A DNA stretch of 36,474 nucleotides, from positions 1 to 36,474 of the forward strand of contig JAFZRZ010000028.1 in the NCBI GenBank assembly GCA_017619635.1, written 5' to 3'. Of the stretch, positions 9,989-18,619 are shown piece by piece. The notes beneath the pieces were generated by a model that saw nothing but the letters and a program-made list of their open reading frames with translations, searched no databases and had not been told where the DNA came from. Within the stretch, counting starts at the first letter, position 1; every line of letters starts with the position of its first letter. The stretch is from Lachnospiraceae bacterium. GTDB lineage: Bacteria > Bacillota > Clostridia > Lachnospirales > Lachnospiraceae. The position numbers and the translations under genes were made by a program.

Positions 9989-11341
9989 TTAGCCTGTTGT
10001 TTTCAACAGCATTGTGTCATTTTGCAAAAATCCGCCTACCTGTCCCCTTACAAACTCATTTAATTCAAGTTGTCCAAAAACAGCCATTCTGACATAGTTT
10101 TTGGTATGACCGACCGTATAGGTGTTTCCTTCGTATATTATATGCTCTTCTGTAAGTATCTCTTCTTCTTTTCCTATGAGCTTAGTCTCAAACGCTCTCT
10201 TGTTGACAGCACATATCTGTTCAAGGACGTCGCTTCTTGCTGATTTGACCGCGTCTGTCAGCTGTCCCTGCATACGGTCAGCCACAGTTCCTTTTCTTCT
10301 TGAATACTTGAATATATGTGTCTCATAAAAGCCTATGCTCTCAACAAAGTTTTTCGATCTTTCAAACTCTTCCTCACTCTCCATGGGGAAACCGACTATT
10401 ATATCCGTTGTTATCGCAGGATGTTCAAAATACTCTCTTATGAGTCTGACAGATTGCGCATATTCATCACATGTGTATCTTCTGTTCATCCTCACAAGTG
10501 TATCATCGCATCCGCTTTGCAGTGAAAGATGGAAATGAGGACAGATCTCTTTTATTGCAGATATCCTCTCCAGGAATTCTTTTGTTATGACTCTGGGTTC
10601 AAGCGATCCAAGCCTTACTCGTTCTATCCCTTCTATACCGGCTACTCTCTCGATCACATCTATGAGTGCCTCATTGGTAAATGCCTTTTTTGCGACTGCA
10701 TTGTAGGAAGTAGGTTCTTCTAAAAGATCCAGTCCGTATGAACTGAGATGGATCCCGGTGATGACCACTTCCCTGTATCCTGCTTTTGCAAGTCCTGTTA
10801 TCTCTTCTGTGACCTGCTCAGGTCTTCTTGATCTGATCCTTCCTCTGGCATATGGTATTATGCAATATGTGCAGAACTGATCACATCCGTCCTGTATCTT
10901 TACATCCACCCTTGTTCGCAGTATCGATGCATCTATACCGCAGTCCTCATACTCAACAGGCCTGCTTAAGTCCTCGACTACAACATTGTTTGACTTTGAG
11001 GCCATGTAGTCTTCTACTATACTGACCAGCTCGCTCTTGTGATTGTTACCGATCACTATATCCACTGCTTCATCGGCCTGTGCACCTTTGGTATCTGTCT
11101 GCGCATAACAGCCTACAGCCACCACAACCGCATCATTATTCTGCTTCTTCGCCTTATGCAGCATCTGACGGCTTTTTCTGTCTGCGATATTGGTAACACT
11201 GCATGTATTTATAACATATATGTCTGCTTTTTGTGAAAAGTCCACAATTTGCCAGCCTGCTTTTAGTGCATTTTGCTGCATCATTTCTATTTCATATGCA
11301 TTTACTTTGCAACCCAGATTGTGGAATGCTACAGTTTTCAT
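9989..11341 (-). CDS. mtaB: tRNA t6A37 methylthiotransferase MtaB
   Basis: A 450-residue radical-SAM enzyme that converts t6A to ms2t6A at position 37 of ANN-decoding tRNAs. The N-terminal UPF0004 domain holds cluster cysteines C11, C47 and C78 (in NLGCKVNAYE, NTCSVTN and VGCYAQ). The radical-SAM motif is C153-X3-C157-X2-C160. A C-terminal TRAM domain (about residues 380-445) would bind tRNA. NLGCKVN and its length favour MtaB over MiaB or RimO. The ribosome site CCGGAG precedes the ATG. The gene is divergent from the HPr-like gene. Confidence 0.93.
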   Translation of the reverse strand: MKTVAFHNLGCKVNAYEIEMMQQNALKAGWQIVDFSQKADIYVINTCSVTNIADRKSRQMLHKAKKQNNDAVVVAVGCYAQTDTKGAQADEAVDIVIGNNHKSELVSIVEDYMASKSNNVVVEDLSRPVEYEDCGIDASILRTRVDVKIQDGCDQFCTYCIIPYARGRIRSRRPEQVTEEITGLAKAGYREVVITGIHLSSYGLDLLEEPTSYNAVAKKAFTNEALIDVIERVAGIEGIERVRLGSLEPRVITKEFLERISAIKEICPHFHLSLQSGCDDTLVRMNRRYTCDEYAQSVRLIREYFEHPAITTDIIVGFPMESEEEFERSKNFVESIGFYETHIFKYSRRKGTVADRMQGQLTDAVKSARSDVLEQICAVNKRAFETKLIGKEEEILTEEHIIYEGNTYTVGHTKNYVRMAVFGQLELNEFVRGQVGGFLQNDTMLLKTTG

Positions 11342-11375
11342 GTTTTTCTCCGGTTTTTTCGTTAATCTTTATGTC

Positions 11376-11404
11376 TTGACTTTTTTACCCCTCACCTTTA
11401 AGAT
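11376..11404 (+). promoter_or_regulatory. Sigma-A promoter for the HPr-like gene
   Basis: TTGACT (11376-11381) and TAAGAT (11399-11404) are separated by exactly 17 bases, about 50 bases upstream of the HPr-like ATG. The match is close to the housekeeping consensus. Confidence 0.65.
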
Positions 11405-11452
11405 TGTAGTCGTAAGGTACATAAGATTTACAACATAAAGGAGGAGAACAGT

Positions 11453-11683
11453 ATGAAGACAGTTCAGATTTCATTAAACTCAATCGACAAAGTAAAGTCA
11501 TTCGTAAATGATATCACAAAGTTCGATTATGATTTTGACTTAGTATCAGGCAGATATGTAATCGATGCAAAGTCTATCATGGGTATCTTCAGTTTGGATC
11601 TTTCTAAGCCTATCGACTTAAACATCCATGCAGAAGAAAACATTGATGCTGTACTTGATGTACTTAAGCCTTACATGATCTAA
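11453..11683 (+). CDS. HPr-like protein lacking the phosphorylatable histidine
   Basis: A 76-residue protein with the HPr fold pattern. The regulatory-serine block of HPr (KSIMGVMSL around Ser46) is retained as AKSIMGIFSLDL with Ser41. The active-site loop GIHARPA is gone: the aligned stretch reads LNSIDKVKSF, so the position of His15 is probably Ser10 in an ungapped alignment and the neighbouring Arg17 is also lost. It therefore cannot accept phosphate from Enzyme I, but might still be phosphorylated by HPr kinase, as Crh is in Bacillus. I infer a regulatory rather than a sugar-transport role. It is a monocistronic unit with its own promoter, an AAGGAGGAG ribosome site and a strong terminator. 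Confidence 0.8.
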   Translation: MKTVQISLNSIDKVKSFVNDITKFDYDFDLVSGRYVIDAKSIMGIFSLDLSKPIDLNIHAEENIDAVLDVLKPYMI

Positions 11684-11742
11684 TCGTAAGTGCTGAGTAT
11701 TAAGCACAGACGACCGGTCATCCGGTCATTTAAAAAGAGTTT

Positions 11743-11771
11743 AACGCAAGACATAAGTCTTGCGTTTTTTT
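11743..11771 (+). terminator. Rho-independent terminator of the HPr-like gene
   Basis: A perfect 10-base-pair stem (AACGCAAGAC / GTCTTGCGTT) with the loop ATAA runs into a T-tract. A second, shorter hairpin (GACCGG-TCAT-CCGGTC, 11712-11727) precedes it. The T-tract overlaps the thiI stop codon on the other strand, so the element may also help end that transcript. Confidence 0.9.
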
Positions 11772-12957
11772 ATTTCTCTATTTTCACTATGATGGTCTCT
11801 TTTGTATCAAGTGCTGTATTTACAAGACCGTCTATAACTTCATCAAGATTGTGCTCATGTCTCTTTATGATGCTTAAGTTCGGTTTTGTGACAGGATGCT
11901 TTGCTACAAATATCGTACAGCAATCCTCAAACGGAAGGATCGATGTCTCGTAAGTGCCTATCTTTTCTGATATGCTTATGATCTCCTGCTTATCCATTCC
12001 TATGCAGGGACGGTAAACCGGCATGGTGCACACCTCATTGGTGCATGCAAGGCTGTGCATTGTCTGGCTTGCAACCTGTCCTATCGATTCACCTGTTATA
12101 AGTCCGAGGCACTCTGTTTCTTCAGCTATGGACTGAGCTATCCTCATCATATAACGACGCATTATGATGGTAAGCTCATCGTGAGGACACTTCTCATAGA
12201 TCGCCAGCTGGATATCAGTGAAATTGATCACATGAAGATATATGGGGCCGCTGTATTTTGAGACCTGCCTTGCCAGATCTATAACCTTTTGCTTCGCTCT
12301 GTCTGAAGTATACGGAGGCGCATGGAAATATACTGCATCGATCTTGACGCCTCTTTTACTTATCATATATCCTGCAACCGGTGAATCTATTCCACCTGAC
12401 AACAAAAGCATCGCTTTGCCGTTTGTTCCGACAGGCATTCCTCCGGGACCCGGTATTATCTGAGAGTAGACATATGTCTTTTCCCTGACTTCCACATATA
12501 AACAGATGTCGGGATCATGCACGTCGACTTTAAGCTGGGGGAATGCATTTAACAGCACCTCACCGATATCAGCATTCAGCTCCATTGAGTTTTTCGGATA
12601 AGACTTTCGCGATCTTCTCGCAAAAACCTTGAAAGTCTTATTCTTGTCAGGATATTCCTTGTCAAAATAATCCACTATGACTTTGCATAGATTGTCAAAG
12701 CTGTTATCCTCTATCTGGATCATCGGACAGATGCCTGATATTCCGAACACAGTCTTCAGATTGTCTATGAGTTCGTCATAATCAAAATCAGAAACCGCAT
12801 CAACATAGATCCTGCCCTCAGCTTTCCTGACTTCAAAGTCACCTTCGCAGCGTTTGCAGGCATACTTTATCTGCTGTACAAGAGCATTCTCAAAAAGATA
12901 TCTGTTCTTGCCCTTTATACCTATCTCTGCATATTTTATAAGAAATGATGAGTACAT
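11770..12957 (-). CDS. thiI: tRNA 4-thiouridine synthase ThiI
   Basis: A 395-residue enzyme that adenylates U8 of tRNA and inserts sulfur delivered as persulfide. An N-terminal ferredoxin-like/THUMP region (about residues 1-165) is followed by the PP-loop ATPase motif SGGIDS at residues 187-192. There is no C-terminal rhodanese domain, as is normal in Firmicutes. The open frame extends 21 codons further upstream into the desulfurase gene. I chose the ATG at 12957 because AAGGGAG lies just before it and MYSSFLIKYAEIGIKGKNR is the conserved start. It follows the desulfurase by ten bases, a classic sulfur donor-acceptor pair. Confidence 0.95.
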   Translation of the reverse strand: MYSSFLIKYAEIGIKGKNRYLFENALVQQIKYACKRCEGDFEVRKAEGRIYVDAVSDFDYDELIDNLKTVFGISGICPMIQIEDNSFDNLCKVIVDYFDKEYPDKNKTFKVFARRSRKSYPKNSMELNADIGEVLLNAFPQLKVDVHDPDICLYVEVREKTYVYSQIIPGPGGMPVGTNGKAMLLLSGGIDSPVAGYMISKRGVKIDAVYFHAPPYTSDRAKQKVIDLARQVSKYSGPIYLHVINFTDIQLAIYEKCPHDELTIIMRRYMMRIAQSIAEETECLGLITGESIGQVASQTMHSLACTNEVCTMPVYRPCIGMDKQEIISISEKIGTYETSILPFEDCCTIFVAKHPVTKPNLSIIKRHEHNLDEVIDGLVNTALDTKETIIVKIEK

Positions 12958-12967
12958 ATCTTCTCCC

Positions 12968-14122
12968 TTAATGTCTTGTAAATCTTCTAAGCATCGGTAA
13001 AATACCGTGCAGGATCTCAAGACTGTAATCTATCTGTTCCATTGTATTATCATTGCACAGACTGAATCTTATCGTAGATTCCAACAATCTCTTCTCAACA
13101 CCGATAGCTTTAAGTGTCTCTGATACTGCAGGCTTGTTGGATGCACAGGCACTGCCTGCCGATACATATATCCCCTTGTCTTCAAGCGCATGCAATAGCA
13201 CTTCACTTCGAACCGATCCGAATGAAACGCTGAGTATGTGAGGAGCACTTTCTCTTCCCGTAAGACCGTTTATCTTTATATCTTCAATATCTGAAAGACC
13301 ATCTATCAGTCTTTGTTTCATTGCATAAAGATGATCGTTAGCATTATCAAGGTCTGAATATATCAGTTCACAGGCTTTTGCCATCCCCGCTATACCGGGT
13401 ACATTTTCTGTTCCTGATCTTAGGTTTTTCTGCTGTCCGCCGCCATGTATGATAGGATTGATCTTCACACCGTTTCCGATATATAAAAAACCTATTCCTT
13501 TTGGTCCGTGTATCTTATGGGAGCTGACAGATAACAGATCTATGTGTTGTTTTACGGGAAATATCCGCCATTTACCGTAACCCTGGACCGCATCAACATG
13601 AAATATGGTTGAGGGATTCTTTCTTTTTATGATCTCTCCGGCCTTTTCTATCGGTTCAACAGCACCTATCTCATTATTGGTATGCATAACGGACACCATG
13701 ATGGTATCCTCTCTTATGCTTTCCTCCAACTTGTCAAGATCGATAAGACCGTTTTCATCTACACCAAGATAGGTCACTTCATAACCGTTTTCTTCCAGAT
13801 ATTTACATGTATCAAGAATGGCGGGATGTTCGATCTTTGTTGTTATGATGTGCTTTCCCTGCCTCTTATATGCATCAGCACATCCGATAAGAGCCATGTT
13901 GTCGGATTCCGTTCCGCCTGAAGTAAACAGTATGCATCTGTCATCGACCTTTAAAGTGGATGCGATGGTTTCCCTCGCATTTCGCACTATCATCTCGGCT
14001 TCCATGCCTTTTTTATGCATACTTGAAGGGTTACCGTATTCTTCAAGCATAACTTTATGTATTGTATCTGCAACCTCGGGATGAACCCTGGTGGTTGCGG
14101 AATTATCAAAATAACATTCCAT
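12968..14122 (-). CDS. Cysteine desulfurase (NifS/IscS-like), partner of ThiI
   Basis: A 384-residue PLP enzyme that takes sulfur from cysteine to form a persulfide. Seen: YFDNSATTRVHPEV at the start, FTSGGTESDN, the cofactor His in TTKIEHPAI, the PLP lysine K203 in SSHKIHGPKG, RSGTENVPG, and the catalytic C326 in SAGSACAS. The extended loop around the cysteine fits the class that includes IscS and NifS, not SufS. No IscU scaffold is nearby. Its position directly before thiI points to tRNA thiolation, as for B. subtilis NifZ. The start is one base after the rsmE stop. Confidence 0.94.
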   Translation of the reverse strand: MECYFDNSATTRVHPEVADTIHKVMLEEYGNPSSMHKKGMEAEMIVRNARETIASTLKVDDRCILFTSGGTESDNMALIGCADAYKRQGKHIITTKIEHPAILDTCKYLEENGYEVTYLGVDENGLIDLDKLEESIREDTIMVSVMHTNNEIGAVEPIEKAGEIIKRKNPSTIFHVDAVQGYGKWRIFPVKQHIDLLSVSSHKIHGPKGIGFLYIGNGVKINPIIHGGGQQKNLRSGTENVPGIAGMAKACELIYSDLDNANDHLYAMKQRLIDGLSDIEDIKINGLTGRESAPHILSVSFGSVRSEVLLHALEDKGIYVSAGSACASNKPAVSETLKAIGVEKRLLESTIRFSLCNDNTMEQIDYSLEILHGILPMLRRFTRH

Positions 14123-14123
14123 C

Positions 14124-14873
14124 TTAATCTCTTTCCAGATGATACATCAGTATACTAAGAACCGTCATACCTGCAGTCTCGGTGCGCAGTATTCTCTTTC
14201 CAAGAGTAACCGTCTCGAAACCTTTTTTTCCTGCCAGTTCTATCTCACCCTCGGATATACCTCCCTCGGGACCTATGATTATGCCTACAGATTCTCCCTG
14301 CTTTATCCCCGATATGATATCTCTTGTATGCGACATACCCTCTGCCATCTCATACGGGATAAGCTTAACATCGATATCTTTGGCATACTCAACTGCATTT
14401 TTAAAGCTCATGGGTTCACAAACTCTTGGGATGATCGCCCTCTTACTCTGCTTTGCGGCAGCCTCTGCTATGGCCTGCCATCTGGCTATCCTGGAGGATA
14501 TCTTTTTTTCATCCAGTTTCATGACACATCTGTCCATGGTAACAGGTATGATCTCATATACTCCGAGTTCCACAGCCTTTTGTATCACGGTCTCCATCTT
14601 GTCACCCTTGGCCAGTCCCTGGAACAGATATATCTTTGAAGGCAGTTCTACATTGTCCTCTTTTATGAACCTGAGCTCACAATCAACAGAATCCTTTAGG
14701 AATTCCCTTATGGCACATCTGTACTCTTTTGAATCCTCTCCTGTTGAGACTGAAAACTCCTCACCCGGTTTCATGCGGAGAACATTTTTTATATGATTGA
14801 CATCCGTCCCCGTGATGGTCACCGTCTTATTATCGACATCTATCATCCCGGAAGACACAAAAAACTGATGCAT
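14124..14873 (-). CDS. rsmE: 16S rRNA (uracil-1498-N3)-methyltransferase RsmE
   Basis: A 249-residue SPOUT-class methyltransferase that methylates U1498 of 16S rRNA. Evidence: MHQFFVSSGMID start with a PUA-like N-terminal domain, YLFQGLAKGDKMETVIQKAVELGV, and the knotted SAM site GIIIGPEGGISEGEIELA with LGKRILRTETA near the C terminus. The length is typical. It lies four bases after prmA, the usual Firmicute prmA-rsmE pairing. Confidence 0.96.
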   Translation of the reverse strand: MHQFFVSSGMIDVDNKTVTITGTDVNHIKNVLRMKPGEEFSVSTGEDSKEYRCAIREFLKDSVDCELRFIKEDNVELPSKIYLFQGLAKGDKMETVIQKAVELGVYEIIPVTMDRCVMKLDEKKISSRIARWQAIAEAAAKQSKRAIIPRVCEPMSFKNAVEYAKDIDVKLIPYEMAEGMSHTRDIISGIKQGESVGIIIGPEGGISEGEIELAGKKGFETVTLGKRILRTETAGMTVLSILMYHLERD

Positions 14874-14877
14874 CTTA

Positions 14878-15843
14878 TTATTCTTTCTTTCCTGTCACAC
14901 TGACCCATTCGCCCTGATAGCTCACATCAACTACCGTGAGCCCAGCATCTTTCATCGCTTTTATTACCTGATGTTCTTTATCATCATCGTTGATTATACC
15001 TGAAGTGATATATACTGCTCCCTTTTTCATCTGAGACACTATGACAGGTGTCAGATCAACAAGGACTCCGGCAAGTATATTTGCAAGTACTATATCATAA
15101 CACTCGTATCCCGCACGATCCTGAACATCCTTATCATCTATGATATTTCCGATGATCATCTCAAATTTATCCTTGGGGATATTATTCTTCTCCATGTTGT
15201 CGGCAACCGCACCTACAGCACAGGGATCAAGATCGGTTCCGAATGCATGCTTTGCTCCATACATGATGGCAAGGATCGCAAGGATTCCGCTTCCGGTTCC
15301 GACATCCAGAACTTCACTGTCCGGTGTTATGTATTTCTTCATCTGCTTAACGCAAAGCTGTGTCGTATCATGCAGACCGGTTCCAAATGCAGTTCCCGGA
15401 TCTATACGCAGTATCATCCTGTTTTTATCTTCTTCGGATATCTCCTCCCACGAAGGAATGACCAGAAGATCGTCTATATAGAACTGATGGAAATACTTTT
15501 TCCAGTTGTTTATCCAGTCCAGATCCTCAGTCTCATCTACGGTTATTGTTCCTTCACCGATATCCATGAACTCACCAAGATCATTGAGCACTTCACGGAC
15601 TGATTCCAGGGTCATGTCTATGTTAAGCTCAGAGTCCTCCTCCACGAAGAAACTCAGATATGCTATACCGTCGTCTTCTTCAGTCTGTGGCGGTATATCA
15701 ACGAACATCTGCTCTTTTTCCCATGCGCTCAGAGGTACCTTATCCTCTATCTGGGCACCCTCAAGTCCTATATCATAAAGCTCGGATATTATGATATCCT
15801 CAGCCTCTGTTGTTGTTTTGATCCTTATCCTTGTCCACTTCAT
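14878..15843 (-). CDS. prmA: Ribosomal protein L11 methyltransferase PrmA
   Basis: A 321-residue enzyme that methylates ribosomal protein L11. MKWTRIRIKTTTEAEDII opens the substrate-recognition domain; IDPGTAFGTGLHDTTQLC precedes the SAM motif VLDVGTGSGILAILAI, and the catalytic NPPY-like position reads VLANILAGVLVDL, as in PrmA. The ribosome site AGAGGGATC precedes the ATG. It starts 21 bases after the GH18 stop and is probably cotranscribed. Confidence 0.96.
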   Translation of the reverse strand: MKWTRIRIKTTTEAEDIIISELYDIGLEGAQIEDKVPLSAWEKEQMFVDIPPQTEEDDGIAYLSFFVEEDSELNIDMTLESVREVLNDLGEFMDIGEGTITVDETEDLDWINNWKKYFHQFYIDDLLVIPSWEEISEEDKNRMILRIDPGTAFGTGLHDTTQLCVKQMKKYITPDSEVLDVGTGSGILAILAIMYGAKHAFGTDLDPCAVGAVADNMEKNNIPKDKFEMIIGNIIDDKDVQDRAGYECYDIVLANILAGVLVDLTPVIVSQMKKGAVYITSGIINDDDKEHQVIKAMKDAGLTVVDVSYQGEWVSVTGKKE

Positions 15844-15864
15844 AACTGATCCCTCTAATGATCA

Positions 15865-17553
15865 TCACTTGTTCAGATATGCTCCGATAACATCCCATAC
15901 CGAACTGTTCTCAAATCCCAGCTTCCATTCCGCTACTCCGCCAAGGTTATGGCTGTCCATTACACTCAGTTTAGCTGCGATGGATTCATTGTCCTCAAGC
16001 CATACCTGATAAAGAATACCATTCATCGTCTTTTCGCCATAGTACTGACAGCATTCATCATCCCAGGCTGTTTCTATTCCGTTATCTTTTACAAACGCAG
16101 CCGCAGCATCCATACCGAGTGCTTCACTGGTAACTTCTCCACCATTGGTCTTCCAGACACGAGTATAGAAAGGTACCGCATTTATAACCTTTTCTGATGG
16201 AACCTCTCTTAAAGTCTGTTCTATTCCGTCAAGAACATATGGAAGTGATGCAACAGAGCCTGCCACTCCGCCGCTGCCCCAGTGCTCATCATATCCCATG
16301 ATGATAACATAGTCGGCCACAACACCCTGTTCTTTTCTGTTGTAATGATTCGTGGACTCTCTGGGAACATAGTTATCAACCGAAAGCACCAGTCCGTTTG
16401 CCCTGCAGGAGATCGAGAGCTCTCTTATGAATTCCACATAATGCTCACCTGCTTCATATGAGATCTGCTCGAAGTCAAGATTGATACCGTCAGCACCACA
16501 AGAAAGGACATCACTTACGAGATTGTTGATAAGCCTTTCTCTCTTTGAGGTATAAGACATAAGCTCCTTTGTATTAACATCCACGTTAAAGTTATCCAAA
16601 AGTGCCCATACTTCCATGCCGTTTGCATGTGCCCTGTTTACATATGAGCTGTCTGCAAAACTTGTGAAATTACCCTCATTGTCGGTAAGTGAATACCAGG
16701 TGGGTGATATTACATTGATCCCTTTTGTTCCTGCTGTATATTCTTCAAAAGAATCATTTCCAGCCTTGGTGTAAATGGCATGCCATGCCAGATTGATCTT
16801 ATAATCCCTGTGAATGGAAGTGTATTCAGGTTCAACAAAATCATTTTCCATAGACGGTGTTAAAGACTGTTCATCGGAAAGATACTTATTCTCTATGTAT
16901 CCCATAAGTGAATCATCAGTCTTAACCTTTGTCCATGTATCCATTCTGTCAAGGATGACTACCTTCTCACCTTTGACTACTTCACGCAGGATAGGGCTCT
17001 TTACACCACCCTTTAATCTTACCGCGTTGTCCTTGTTTATCGTTGCGACAGTCTGCTCGTTCCATTCGGTGTATACCTGAATACGGGCAGGATCATTGAA
17101 CAATGTATAATCAAACGCTGTATACTTTCTGACATAATCGAGTGAGACATACAGAGTATCCCCTTTGACTATGGTTATAGGACATCCAAAATCCTGTTCA
17201 CTGCCACCTATCATGTAAGTGCTCTCTCCAAGATGAGACTTTATGATATCTGTCGGTGTAGTATAGATAAACCAGTTTTCATTATAATCAACATAGAAAC
17301 GGTCATTTAGCATATCGCATACAGAATCGTAATCAAGATAGACTCTGCCTTCCATAAGTTTGGCTTTGGTCTCTATCTTGCTGTCCTGCCATACTATAGC
17401 AACATCATCTGCCTGAGACAGACCGTAATATTCATTAAGATCCTGTTTGTCCTTTGTATACGTATACTTCTCAATATACTTTGTAGCTACGACTCCCCCG
17501 CCGATAAGTACGATCAACACAATCGCTATGATCGTAGGTATAAATTTCTTCAC
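15865..17553 (-). CDS. Membrane-anchored GH18 glycosidase with an SH3 domain
   Basis: A 562-residue protein with an N-terminal signal/anchor (hydrophobic residues about 5-23), a region resembling copper-amine-oxidase N-terminal-like repeats (about 50-160), a bacterial SH3 domain (about 172-226) and a glycoside hydrolase 18 barrel (about 250-560). The GH18 signature is intact: DGINLDFE at 355-362, with E362 the catalytic acid. MGYDEHW and YQVWLED further support the fold. The likely substrate is an N-acetylglucosamine polymer such as peptidoglycan, acting outside the membrane like spore-cortex or wall GH18 proteins. The start is GTG at 17553 behind AAAGGGGG. It heads an operon whose other members are intracellular RNA-modifying enzymes, so the link is probably only transcriptional. 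Confidence 0.88.
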   Translation of the reverse strand: MKKFIPTIIAIVLIVLIGGGVVATKYIEKYTYTKDKQDLNEYYGLSQADDVAIVWQDSKIETKAKLMEGRVYLDYDSVCDMLNDRFYVDYNENWFIYTTPTDIIKSHLGESTYMIGGSEQDFGCPITIVKGDTLYVSLDYVRKYTAFDYTLFNDPARIQVYTEWNEQTVATINKDNAVRLKGGVKSPILREVVKGEKVVILDRMDTWTKVKTDDSLMGYIENKYLSDEQSLTPSMENDFVEPEYTSIHRDYKINLAWHAIYTKAGNDSFEEYTAGTKGINVISPTWYSLTDNEGNFTSFADSSYVNRAHANGMEVWALLDNFNVDVNTKELMSYTSKRERLINNLVSDVLSCGADGINLDFEQISYEAGEHYVEFIRELSISCRANGLVLSVDNYVPRESTNHYNRKEQGVVADYVIIMGYDEHWGSGGVAGSVASLPYVLDGIEQTLREVPSEKVINAVPFYTRVWKTNGGEVTSEALGMDAAAAFVKDNGIETAWDDECCQYYGEKTMNGILYQVWLEDNESIAAKLSVMDSHNLGGVAEWKLGFENSSVWDVIGAYLNK

Positions 17554-17626
17554 AAAAATTGCCCCCTTTGTGTTTGAAAATATAATAAGACAGTGTTGTC
17601 AGATTCATCTTGACATACACTGCCCT

Positions 17627-17655
17627 ATTATAGCAGTTTTTCACTGCTTAGTCAT
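17627..17655 (-). promoter_or_regulatory. Promoter for the GH18-prmA-rsmE-desulfurase-thiI series
   Basis: On the minus strand ATGACT (17650-17655) and a perfect TATAAT (17627-17632) are 17 bases apart. The spacer contains a perfect inverted repeat AGCAGT-GAAAA-ACTGCT that could be an operator. The gap between pflA and the GH18 gene (17554-17732) holds nothing else I can support. Confidence 0.6.
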
Positions 17656-17732
17656 TACTTTTTACATTAAGCCTTAAGATCATTCCTAAAATTCTCACCA
17701 TGTTTTATCAATCTTCAGGCTTTTATATCAAT

Positions 17733-18515
17733 CTACATATGATGCTCTTTATAATCGGTAACGATACCCTCTTCTTCACGGCGTCTCTTTATACCCTGAA
17801 GGATCACCTTTTTCTTTTCGATAGCCTTTTGTTTGTCCATGGGCGGAACATCTTTTAATTTATATTCCATACCAAGATTTTCATATTTGGGCTTTGCAAG
17901 ATCGTGATAAGGCAAAACATCAAGTGCTTTAAGATTCCTGAGTCCGCCGATGAAATAACCAAGCTTGTCAAGATAAAAATCGTCATCCGTGATCCCCGGT
18001 ACCACTACATGTCTGATCCATACCGGGACATCTTTCTCTTCCAGATATTTTGCAAAAGCAAGGATACCGTCATTGGGCTGACCTGTAAGATCCAGGTGTT
18101 TCTCAGGATCGATATGCTTTATATCAAGCATGACAAGATCCGTCATCGTCATAAGCTTATCAAGCTTTTCATTGTATATCTTATTATCAGGCTTATATGT
18201 GATACCGGATGTATCAATGACAGTATGAATACCATCTCTTTTACAAAGCGTAAACAACTCCAGCAAGAAATCGATCTGCAGCAAAGGTTCGCCACCTGTT
18301 ACAGTGATACCGCCTCCGGTATAGAAACCCTCATTTCTATGATACTGTTCTATGATATACTCGGCATCATATTCTTCGCCCGCACCTATAGCCCAGGTAT
18401 CGGGATTGTGACAATATGCGCATCTCATCGGGCATCCCTGTAAGAATACGACATATCTTACTCCGGGTCCGTCAACCGTCCCGAAACTTTGTAAAGAATG
18501 AATCCTGCCTTTCAT
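17733..18515 (-). CDS. pflA: Pyruvate formate-lyase activating enzyme
   Basis: A 260-residue radical-SAM enzyme that abstracts hydrogen from the PFL glycine to make the glycyl radical. Seen: GRIHSLQSFGTVDGPGVRYV, the cluster motif C28-X3-C32-X2-C35 in GCPMRCAYCHNPDTW, the SAM block TGGEPLLQ, and LDVLPYHDLAKPKYE near the C terminus. The length is normal. An excellent GGAGG precedes the ATG. It lies 104 bases after the stand-alone glycyl-radical gene and beyond a strong terminator, so it is expressed by read-through or from an unseen promoter. Its target here would be Gly55 of the separate 80-residue protein. Confidence 0.95.
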   Translation of the reverse strand: MKGRIHSLQSFGTVDGPGVRYVVFLQGCPMRCAYCHNPDTWAIGAGEEYDAEYIIEQYHRNEGFYTGGGITVTGGEPLLQIDFLLELFTLCKRDGIHTVIDTSGITYKPDNKIYNEKLDKLMTMTDLVMLDIKHIDPEKHLDLTGQPNDGILAFAKYLEEKDVPVWIRHVVVPGITDDDFYLDKLGYFIGGLRNLKALDVLPYHDLAKPKYENLGMEYKLKDVPPMDKQKAIEKKKVILQGIKRRREEEGIVTDYKEHHM

Positions 18516-18560
18516 ACGAACCTCCGATCATCATTACTTGTCTACCAGACAATCATACTA

Positions 18561-18593
18561 AAAAAACAAGGGTCGGTCAAACCGACCGACCCT
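18561..18593 (-). terminator. Terminator between the glycyl-radical gene and pflA
   Basis: On the minus strand a perfect 9-base-pair GC-rich stem (GGGTCGGTC / GACCGACCC, loop of five bases, 18570-18592) is followed by a T-rich run. It should end most transcripts of the three-gene PFL unit and lower pflA expression relative to it. Confidence 0.9.
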
Positions 18594-18619
18594 CTGCATA
18601 AATCGTTATCTTTTCTCAA

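Noticed and set aside
11403..11436. Minus-strand promoter for mtaB (TTGTAA with TACAAT)
   Set aside because: The spacer is 19 bases, longer than optimal, and the boxes overlap the HPr-like gene's promoter and leader, so the evidence is too weak to list.
11770..13020. thiI starting at 13020
   Set aside because: That start lies inside the desulfurase gene and adds 21 residues without homology. The ATG at 12957 has an AAGGGAG ribosome site and begins the conserved sequence.
14182..14796. 204-residue plus-strand open frame
   Set aside because: It lies wholly antisense to rsmE, which has clear family motifs. Its Ser/Thr/Leu-rich translation is typical of a complementary-strand shadow.
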